The notes under the pieces are model-generated. The model was not told the DNA's origin. It searched no databases and saw only the letters and a list, made by a program, of their open reading frames with translations. Of a stretch of 64,000 nucleotides of DNA, positions 12,749-20,400 are shown one piece after another. Source of the DNA: a bacterium. GTDB taxonomy: Bacteria > Elusimicrobiota > Elusimicrobia > Elusimicrobiales > UBA9959. The position numbers were made by a program, and so were the translations under genes. Every line of letters begins with the position of its first letter. Position 1 is the first letter of the stretch. The stretch lies in contig JAJYJH010000003.1 in the NCBI GenBank assembly GCA_021789695.1, positions 62,001-126,000 of the forward strand, written 5' to 3'.

Positions 12749-13374
12749 AGAGGGCGCTGCCGCTCTTAGCCGCCCTACTGGCCGTCCCCGCCTTCTGGCT
12801 CCTGGGCCCGGGCCCGGCCGCGGCCCAGATGGACACCAGCAAAAACGAGCAGACCTTCAATTACAACGCCGCCCCGGCGGAGATGAAAAAGATAAAGAAG
12901 TTCGCGGTGGAGGCCACCTACGACGACGCCGAGATAATCAACGACCCGATATACGGCACCCTCGTCCTCTCCAAGCACCGCTGGCGCAGCTGGGTCGCGA
13001 GGGCCATCTACCTGACGCTGGTGAATATCGCGCTGCTGGCCATAATACTTTCCCTTTCAAGGACGGAGGAATACAACATCATCATAGGCTACGTCCTGTC
13101 GGGCATCAGCGAGACCCTCTCGCTCTGGGTCTTACTGTGCGCGATGCTGGTCTTCGAACTGAAGGCCGGCGCCTGGCTGTATCTCGTGCCGGTCTCCGCC
13201 GCCACGGCGGCCGCCGGCTACGTGGTGCTGATGAAGATAAAGAAGTCGGACATCTCCCTTTCAGAGCTGAAGGAATCCTTTCAGAAGATGCGCTTCGCCG
13301 CCAGCGAGGACCCCCGTCTGGCGTCGGTCAGCGGGGCCCCCGGCAACTGGCCAGACCAAGATTTCCTGAAATAG
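12745..13374 (+). CDS. Membrane protein of unknown function with signal peptide
   Basis: A 209-residue protein with an N-terminal signal sequence (MKRALPLLAALLAVPAFWLL...AAAQ). A polar region of about 65 residues follows (TFNYNAAPAEMKKIKKFAVE, DDAEIINDPIYGTLVLSKH). Three hydrophobic segments come next (AIYLTLVNIALLAIILSL, IIGYVLSGISETLSLWVLLCAMLVF and WLYLVPVSAATAAAGYVVLM), then a charged cytoplasmic-looking tail. I recognise no catalytic motif. The 4-nt overlap with the preceding small membrane protein suggests a two-subunit membrane complex. The gene runs into a strong terminator. Confidence 0.75.
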   Translation: MKRALPLLAALLAVPAFWLLGPGPAAAQMDTSKNEQTFNYNAAPAEMKKIKKFAVEATYDDAEIINDPIYGTLVLSKHRWRSWVARAIYLTLVNIALLAIILSLSRTEEYNIIIGYVLSGISETLSLWVLLCAMLVFELKAGAWLYLVPVSAATAAAGYVVLMKIKKSDISLSELKESFQKMRFAASEDPRLASVSGAPGNWPDQDFLK

Positions 13375-13400
13375 CCGGTTGAGCGCCGCTGTCCGCGGCG

Positions 13401-13436
13401 AAAACGGAAGGGCCGCTGAAGCGGCCCTTCCGTTTT
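13401..13436. terminator. Bidirectional terminator between convergent genes
   Basis: A perfect 17-bp inverted repeat, left arm 13401-13417 (AAAACGGAAGGGCCGCT) and right arm 13420-13436, with A-tracts and T-tracts at the outer ends so that it can stop transcription in both directions. It separates the plus-strand membrane pair from the minus-strand FecR gene. Confidence 0.9.
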
Positions 13437-13459
13437 CGTCTCCGGCGCCGTACCCCGGC

Positions 13460-15088
13460 TCAGTTAAGTTTGAATTTGTCCGCCGTGGTGGTGGCGTTAT
13501 TCTTCTGGTTCAGGATCTCCGGGGCCAGCAGCACGTCTATGTTCCGCCCCTGGAACAGGTTGGAACCCGCCACCTCCTCCAGGTTGTAGCTGCCTTCCTT
13601 GTAGAAGGTCGCCGGAGCGGCGTTCCCGGGTATGCTCAATATGTCGCCCTCGTTGGACACCAGCATCTTGCGCGCCGACAACGTAGAGCCGTCGGCGTAA
13701 ACGCTCTCCCCGTACAGGTCCGCCTTGTCCGGCCCGCTGGGGTAGCTGTTGTACGCCGGGGTGAGCTGGGTGGGGTCGATAGTATAGTCCCAATACGTAT
13801 GCGCCCCGCCCGCCGCAGCATTCACGCTGGCGGCGCTAGCCGGATTCAGGGCGACCTGGTACATTTCTTTCATCACTCCGGAGGCGTCCACCACGTTCTG
13901 CGTGAACGTTAAGTTATTGGCGTAGGTCTGGTTCCAGTCCTGTTTCTGCTCGAACTGCATGCGCTCGTCGGCGTTCAAGCCCGGCGCGTTGGTCCCCGCC
14001 CCGGGGGCCAAGGCCACGCCCGGGCCCGAGAGTATCTGTTTCCAGTCTATGGAACCGGGGTAATAGCGGTAGTCCGGAGAGGCGCTGCCGGTATAGCCGG
14101 AGAAGTTTATCGCTACGGGCTGGGTGAAGTCCATGGTCTCCTTTACGCTGTCCACCGTATTGGTCATGTAGACTTCGAAATACTTCATCCAGTTCGTCGG
14201 GGCCGTTTTGGAGAAGTACATGCTGTTGATGATGTCGCCCACCTTGCTGATGTCGTCCGGGATGGCGGAGTTGAACCGTTCCACTATATCGCCCCAGTCC
14301 AGCCTGTGCGCCTCCTCGCGCTTGCTGAGGAACAGCAGCTTGAACTCCCTGTCGGAAGGGCGCAGCAGGTATTCCTCCAGGCGCACGCGGTGGCCGAACG
14401 CGTCTATGGCGTCCTTGCCCAGTTCCGCTTCGTTGGCCTTAAGCTGGCGGTTGCGCAGCTCCTCCAGCATCGTGCGGGTGCGCTGGCGGGCGGTGTCGTG
14501 AAGGACGGCCATCGGCCGCGCGGCGGCCTCGGCCCTGTCATCCCTGAGCGACACCAGTTGCGGCATGGACATGCCGGCCTGCGTCACTTTTATGGCTTCC
14601 TCGGAGGAGACGACCGCGGTCTTGCCCTTGCCGTCGCTGACTTCCACCAGGCCCTCGTCCACGTTCATCGAGGTGTCGCCGTTCCTGGCCACCCGTACGT
14701 CGAACTCCGTGCCGCGCACGGCGCAGACGGCCGAAGGGGTGCGCACTTCCACGCGGCTGGAAAAATACCCGGCCACCGCGGCCTTCAGCCTGCCGTAAAG
14801 CAGGCTGAGAGCGGTCCTCTTCCTGCCGGTGCTGCCCACGGCGAAATGGCTGTCCCGGCCTATCCTGAAGCGGGAACCGTCGGAGAAATAGACGTCCGCG
14901 GTCGCGTCGCCCGAGGTACGGACCTCGTCGCCCTCGTTCAGCCGCACGTCCCTGGAAACCGGCACCCAGGAAGCAGAAGCGGACGCGCGTGCTTCCACGG
15001 TGCCCTTCGGCACCAGAACTATGCCGCGCGTCATGGCCGCGCAGGGGACGGAAAGCAGCAGAAGAAAAACAAAGCCTGGCTTTCTCAT
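13460..15088 (-). CDS. Secreted FecR-domain protein 1 (surface locus 1)
   Basis: A 542-residue protein with a signal peptide (MRKPGFVFLLLLSVPCAAM) and an N-terminal FecR domain, whose core reads VEVRTPSAVCAVRGTEF at residues 113-129. A coiled-coil-like stretch near 190-225 is followed by a second conserved block (FGHRVRLEEYLLRP, 231-244, then FLSKR) that also occurs in the FecR protein at 53.7-55.6 kb. The remainder, Asn/Tyr/Thr-rich, is unlike anything I know. Classic FecR is an inner-membrane anti-sigma factor, but here there is no membrane anchor and no sigma-factor gene nearby, so a periplasmic or surface role is more likely. It is the last gene of an operon and starts 1 nt after barrel 1. 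Confidence 0.8.
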   Translation of the reverse strand: MRKPGFVFLLLLSVPCAAMTRGIVLVPKGTVEARASASASWVPVSRDVRLNEGDEVRTSGDATADVYFSDGSRFRIGRDSHFAVGSTGRKRTALSLLYGRLKAAVAGYFSSRVEVRTPSAVCAVRGTEFDVRVARNGDTSMNVDEGLVEVSDGKGKTAVVSSEEAIKVTQAGMSMPQLVSLRDDRAEAAARPMAVLHDTARQRTRTMLEELRNRQLKANEAELGKDAIDAFGHRVRLEEYLLRPSDREFKLLFLSKREEAHRLDWGDIVERFNSAIPDDISKVGDIINSMYFSKTAPTNWMKYFEVYMTNTVDSVKETMDFTQPVAINFSGYTGSASPDYRYYPGSIDWKQILSGPGVALAPGAGTNAPGLNADERMQFEQKQDWNQTYANNLTFTQNVVDASGVMKEMYQVALNPASAASVNAAAGGAHTYWDYTIDPTQLTPAYNSYPSGPDKADLYGESVYADGSTLSARKMLVSNEGDILSIPGNAAPATFYKEGSYNLEEVAGSNLFQGRNIDVLLAPEILNQKNNATTTADKFKLN

Positions 15089-15089
15089 C

Positions 15090-16457
15090 TCAGAACCTCC
15101 ATTCTATGCCAGCGAAATACGTGGAACTGTCGTAGTTGTAGCGGTAGACCTGCTCGTAGCGGTTATTGGAGCGGGAGAGCGACCAATCGGTCCGCAGCCT
15201 CGCGTCCAGGGAAGCCGTTATCGGATAGGAAGCCTCCAAGCCGAAATCGCAGGTATACTGCCGCAGTTTATCCCCGGTATAGGAACCGGCAGTGGTCTGG
15301 GTCAGGCGGTCAGGATACCAGCGGGCCGTAAAGTTGTAGTTGGCCGACAGCACGAAGCCGGAAGAAACCGACGTGAGCATCAGCGTGGGAGAGAGGGTAG
15401 TCTCGTAATAATCATAGAAAGACCTTATGAATTTCAGGTGCGCCGGCTCGGTGTCCAGGTGGTTCTGATTGGAGACTTGGTCGTCGAAGGTCAGCCCGAA
15501 CCCCGCTACCGGCCTTATCCCGCCCAGGATCTCCGCGTCTGAATAACGCTTGCTGATGGACAGGGTGAGCAGTTCGTAATAGTCGGAGCGCGTGGAAGGG
15601 AGGTAGGTGCCGGCGGAGTTTATGACCTTCTGCTCCGGATAACCGGTGACGGCGAGTGAAGCGAGCGCCTCGGCCTTGGCGAAACCCGGCAGGTCCCATT
15701 CGTTGTAATAGGAGAACTGGTTGGTAACGGCGTCCAGCACGCGGCTGCCGGGGTCCGGGGCGGCCAGTTCGGCCCCGTACTCGCTGGCCAGGGACTTGAA
15801 ACGCGTGTAACGGGTGTAATAAGCGTCCCAGGAAAGCTGGTACGTCCAGGGCACCTCGAAGCCGGCGCGGGTCTTGCGCTCCAGCGTAAGGCCGGCCTCG
15901 TAACGGGTGAAGTCGTAGAGCCCCTGCCCCCATTTTTCGTCCTTGGTTTCCCGGAAGAGTTCGCTGGTCACGCCGACGTGCGGCTTCAGGGCGTACCCGC
16001 CGTCGTAGCGTTTTATCCATTTCAGGCCGAGGCTGTTGTCCAGGCTCTGCTGGAACAACGTGCCGCCGCCGGCCAGCTCGTTGACCTGCTTGAAACCGGT
16101 GTAGACAGAATTGAGGCTCAGGTAGTAGCCGTAACTGGACGAGTAGCTCTTGGCCAGTTCGGCGTTCAGCACGCCGTAACCGTTGAGCGCCCCAGACTGC
16201 CCGCCGAAGAAGTACTGGCCGCCGTACAGGTCCAGCGTGCCCATCAGCTGATACTTCCCGGCCGGGGCCGCGGGGCGGTGGGTGTTATCGTTGAAGGTAT
16301 CCACGGCCGATTTGGCCACGGAGGCCTTGGACTCCAGCTCGGCCGCGGCGCCGGAGGCCGAAAGAGCGGCCTCCGTACCTGTGGACACTTCGGGGGCAAG
16401 CTGGGCGCCGGCGCAGACCGGCGACAGGAGAAGCGCGAAAATGATGGATTTTTTCAC
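15090..16457 (-). CDS. Outer-membrane beta-barrel protein 1 (surface locus 1)
   Basis: A 455-residue protein with a signal peptide (MKKSIIFALLLSPVCAGAQ). It is rich in alternating aromatic/polar strands (YGYYLSLNSVYTGFKQV, YELLTLSISKRYSD, FVLSANYNFTARWYP) and ends in a terminal Phe (GIEWRF), the usual signal for BAM-mediated barrel insertion. An Ala/Glu/Ser segment at about 25-55 may form a short periplasmic helix. The C-terminal signature SNNRYEQVYRYNY matches SNCKFEQYMPYNY in the barrel at 51.7-52.9 kb, so the two are related. The specific function is unknown. It lies between PorV1 (17 bp) and FecR protein 1 (1 nt). Confidence 0.78.
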   Translation of the reverse strand: MKKSIIFALLLSPVCAGAQLAPEVSTGTEAALSASGAAAELESKASVAKSAVDTFNDNTHRPAAPAGKYQLMGTLDLYGGQYFFGGQSGALNGYGVLNAELAKSYSSSYGYYLSLNSVYTGFKQVNELAGGGTLFQQSLDNSLGLKWIKRYDGGYALKPHVGVTSELFRETKDEKWGQGLYDFTRYEAGLTLERKTRAGFEVPWTYQLSWDAYYTRYTRFKSLASEYGAELAAPDPGSRVLDAVTNQFSYYNEWDLPGFAKAEALASLAVTGYPEQKVINSAGTYLPSTRSDYYELLTLSISKRYSDAEILGGIRPVAGFGLTFDDQVSNQNHLDTEPAHLKFIRSFYDYYETTLSPTLMLTSVSSGFVLSANYNFTARWYPDRLTQTTAGSYTGDKLRQYTCDFGLEASYPITASLDARLRTDWSLSRSNNRYEQVYRYNYDSSTYFAGIEWRF

Positions 16458-16474
16458 TTTGTCAGTTCCGTCCG

Positions 16475-17380
16475 TCAGAAGTTCAGGCCCATCGTCATGC
16501 GGTGGGTATCCCCTAGGTCCCCGAACGGCACATAGGCGTAGTCCAGCGAGAATTCTCCGAACTTGAGCCCCATGCCTGCCGCCAGCCCCGTCAAACCGCC
16601 CAGTTTGTCCTGGCTGCGGCCGAACTGGTAGCCGGCGCGCACCGCGAGGTACCTGGCCAGCGAGTACTCCGCGCCTACGGAAAGATAGGCCAGCTTGTCG
16701 TTGGCCAGCCAGTCCACGTCGGCCGCCGCGCTCAGCTTGCCCGCCAGCAGGCTAGCCGCCGCGCCGCCCCGCACGATGAGCGGCAGGTCGTCTGGTCCTA
16801 TTTTGCCGCCCAGATTCTGCACCGCCAGCGCCGCCGTCCAGATCCCACCCAGTTTCAGGACAGAGCCGGCGTCCAGTGCCATGGCCCTGTCGTTCTGGCC
16901 GTCGAGCCCCTGCTGCACGTACTTCAGGCTCGCGCCCAGCGACAGGCCGGGCCGCACCTCAGACTTGGCGTAGGAGAGTGTGAGCGCGGTATTATTGTCG
17001 GAGAACGTCGAATCCGGATTTTCCGTGTCGCCGGCGCGTTTATATATATCCGAAACGGTGAGATAGTTCACACCGCCGGCCAGCACCCCCATGTCGTTAC
17101 CGAGCGGGGCGGCATAGCCCAGGAAACCCTGGGATTCGTCCAGGAAGAGCGAGTTGTAACTAGCGCTCAGCGACCTGGAGCTCAGGCCGGCCAGCCTGGC
17201 CGGGTTCCAGTTTATGGCGTTGGCCCCGCTGGTCAGGACGCTCGCCGCGGAGCCGAGCGCCAACTCTCTGGCTCCCACCCCGACCTCGAGGAACTGGGCG
17301 CCGGTAGTGCCCACGCCGGCCGCTTGAACGGCGGCGGCGCCCAGCATCAAAACCGCTGAAAGGACAATATTACGTTTCAT
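16475..17380 (-). CDS. PorV/UPF0164-family outer-membrane protein 1
   Basis: A 301-residue protein with a signal peptide (MKRNIVLSAVLMLGAAAVQA) and the family's N-terminal signature GAQFLEVGVGARELALGSAA followed by INWNPARLAG. The rest is beta-barrel-like with a terminal Phe (MTMGLNF). PorV in type IX secretion carries cargo with a C-terminal sorting domain to the cell-surface attachment complex. Here it directly follows the 1617-residue sorting-domain protein, which supports a similar pairing. The frame opens at 17410, overlapping the upstream stop by 4 nt, but the start at 17380 has AGGAGA 5 nt upstream and a proper signal peptide, so I prefer it. Confidence 0.82.
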   Translation of the reverse strand: MKRNIVLSAVLMLGAAAVQAAGVGTTGAQFLEVGVGARELALGSAASVLTSGANAINWNPARLAGLSSRSLSASYNSLFLDESQGFLGYAAPLGNDMGVLAGGVNYLTVSDIYKRAGDTENPDSTFSDNNTALTLSYAKSEVRPGLSLGASLKYVQQGLDGQNDRAMALDAGSVLKLGGIWTAALAVQNLGGKIGPDDLPLIVRGGAAASLLAGKLSAAADVDWLANDKLAYLSVGAEYSLARYLAVRAGYQFGRSQDKLGGLTGLAAGMGLKFGEFSLDYAYVPFGDLGDTHRMTMGLNF

Positions 17381-17406
17381 GGTCTCTCCTCTGGTCACGC
17401 CGGCCG

Positions 17407-20400
17407 TCACTTGATTACCGCCATCTTGAACGTGGCGTGTTTTCTGTCAGGCTTATTGCCGGAGAAGCTGACGAAGCCGTAATAGACCCCGTTGGCGACT
17501 TCGGACCCGTCCTTGTTGCGGCCGTCCCAGGTCACGTAGTTATAGGCGCTCGCGGTGAAACTGATGCTTATATCGCGCACCAGCTGCCCCGAAAGCGTAT
17601 AGATGCGGATGTGCCCCGGGCCTCCGTTGCCGGCCGGCACCTCCACGCTTATTATCGTGCCGTTGGTGGTCATGCTGCCGGCGTACCGGGTGGCGAGGGT
17701 CTTGCTTTCCAGGTTGAACGGGTTGGGGAAGTTATACACCTTGACCGTGGAAACGCTCCCCCCTATGCCTACCGCCGTGGACTCCAGCACGGCGAAGGTG
17801 CCGGAGGTGGTGACGGAGGCGCCGGCCGGCGCGCTCACCACGTACTCGTGCCCGTTGAAGACGGAGAGCGGCGCGGCCGTCCGCCTGCCGGTCGCCAGCA
17901 CCGAGGTCAGGCTCCTAAGCCGCACTTTTATGGTGCCGCTCAGCGGGTCTATCGCCGCCAGGCCGGGAACCTTCTCCCAGGTGTCGGTGGCCGAGTTGTA
18001 GCGCGCTACTGCCAGGCCGGACGGGTCCGTCACCGCGCTTTTGTCGTAGGCCAGCGTCACGTCGAACCCCTTGCTCTGGTTCACGGACACGCTGGACAGC
18101 GAGACGGTGTACAGGTTCCCCTTTATCGCGGCCGCGCCTACGGAAGCGACTTCGGTGGAAACGGCCGGATCGTTCTTGTCGGTGCTGGAGAACGCGCAGG
18201 ACGGGATGGCGCCGGTGGAGATTGGCAGCAGCGCCCCGGCCGGGAACTGCAGCGAGGACGGGTCGGCCCCGGTCGGGTCCACTGTGGCCTCGTTATTGCC
18301 GCGGCCGGCGGCGTTGTCGGAGTCGTCGCCCAGTATAGCGTCGTCTATGTTCTGGCTGGCGTTGGCGCTCACCCCGAGACCGAAGGTTATCTCCTTCACC
18401 ACCGTCTGATTGGTGAGCGAGGTCGCCTCGCCGTGCAGCACGTAGGTATGCCCGGACTTCAGCAGGCTCAGCGGGATCTGCCCGAAGAGCTCCCCGCTGG
18501 AGAGCTGGTTGAGCTGCAGCGTCGTCGGGCTGGAGCAGTTGGCGTACGGCGCCTCGCACCAGTAGGCCGCCCCGGACTTGAAGTCCTGAGGGTTGAGCAC
18601 GGTGAAGTCGTAGTAGTTCTCGCCCTGCCTGGCGAACAGTTCGATGTCCAGCGGCTTGGGCAGCATCGTGAAGTCCGCTCCGGAGACCGCGGAGGTGGTG
18701 GCCGTCACTAACTGGTCCAGCACGTACTTGCCGGGCACGCTCAGGAAGACCCTATAGACATCCGCGGGGACGAGGCCGGTCAGCGTATAAGAGCCGTCCG
18801 GTCCTGTTTTGGTCTTTATCAGCGGCAGAGGGATGTCGGGATGCGTGCCGTTGTAGGTGTCGTCGTAAGCGTAGATCTGGGCGCCTGGCTGCACCCTGGC
18901 GAACGGCAGTTTCTGCGAATACACCGTACCGGTTACCGAGCCGGGGGCGTAGGTCAGCGTCAGGTCCTGCATGAAGACGGTCGCGCTGCCGCTCACCTCC
19001 ACGTCGGCCTCTGCGGAGGCGTAGCCGCTGAAGGAGGCCTTAACCTTCACCGTGCCGGCCGGAAGGCCTTCGAACTTATACGTCCCCGAAGAATCGGTGA
19101 CGACGGCCTTATCCTGCATGCCGGGGACGGAAACTGTCACCAGCACGTTCGGCATGGGAACGGTGTCGGTATCGGTAACGACGCCGGCAAGGGTGGCCCC
19201 GTAGCCGACAGCGGTGTCCAGGTCTATATTGAGGGTGGTAGTGGAACCGGCCGCGCCAAGGCACTTGCGGGTCTGGTACGGAGGATAGTTCGGGGTAGTG
19301 ACCACGGCCGTATAGCAGGCGCCAGGGGACAGGTCCTGTATCCCGAAGCCGAAGCCCCCGGCGCCGTTCAGCAGCGTGCTGAATTTCTGGTAGCCCAGCG
19401 CGAAGTCCGCGTTGAACTCGGCGTTATGCTGCTGTATATAGGAAGGCGGAGGAACTACCAGGCCCGCCGCCTTCAGGGTGCCGGAGGAGTTGTACAGGCT
19501 CACTACCGGCAGGTAGTTCATGAACTTGTTGAAGTCCCCGCCGGCGGCGGCGTAGTCCACCTGGCGGAAGAAGTTGGCCGCCGTCACGGAACCGGCCAGC
19601 GTCGCGTTGCCGCGGGCGCTCAGGTCGGAGGAGGGCGTCATGTCTACGCTCACTCCGTTGACCGACGATCCGCCCATGTACTTGGGGGAAACTGGCACGG
19701 TCGCCCTGGAATCGTCGAGCACCACGTTCCGCGTGGAGCCGAACACCACGAAATACGGGTAAGGCGGATTTGAAACGCTCAGGTCGGCGAAGTCCCCGTT
19801 GCGCACCAGGTACAGGTCGTAGACCGCCGGGGAAGGGAGGTCGACAGCGCAGAAGCCGTCCAGCGCCCAGCCGTTGCCGCAAGGCCCCTGCGCGGTGGCG
19901 GCTACGGGAGGAGAATAGGAGAGGCTGTTGTTGTCCCCGCCGCTGTGGTTCAGGACTCCTATAAGCGCGTCGTGGCTGAACAGGGAGCCGGAAGGCAGCG
20001 GCAGCACGCTGAAGCCGTAGACGGCGTCCCCGGAGCCCGAAGCTTCGAAGTAGCTGACCGGGAGCTTGGTCATGTCGACCGTAGCGCCGAGGTAGGTGGC
20101 CCTTCTCAGGTTCAGGTTCAGCGTGGAGGTGCTGCCCGCCACCACGGTCACGACCGGGTCCGGGAACGGAAGGGCATACTGTTCCGAGCTGACGCCGTTC
20201 ATGTTCATCGACAACCGGTTCACGCCCGACATTGCGCCGTCGATCTCGAACGTGCCGTCCCTGGACAACTGGGCCCCGGCCCAGCCATGGTCGGTATCGG
20301 CGTTGATCCAGACGTAGACATTGTTGCCCGGAGTGTAGACCGTGCCGTCGGGCTTGTAGACGGTGCCGGTTATCACGCCGCCGGGCACAAAGTTCATGTC

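Noticed and set aside
17381-17410. Start of PorV1 at 17410 with a 4-nt overlap of the upstream stop
   Set aside because: It would place ten residues before the signal peptide; the start at 17380 has AGGAGA upstream.
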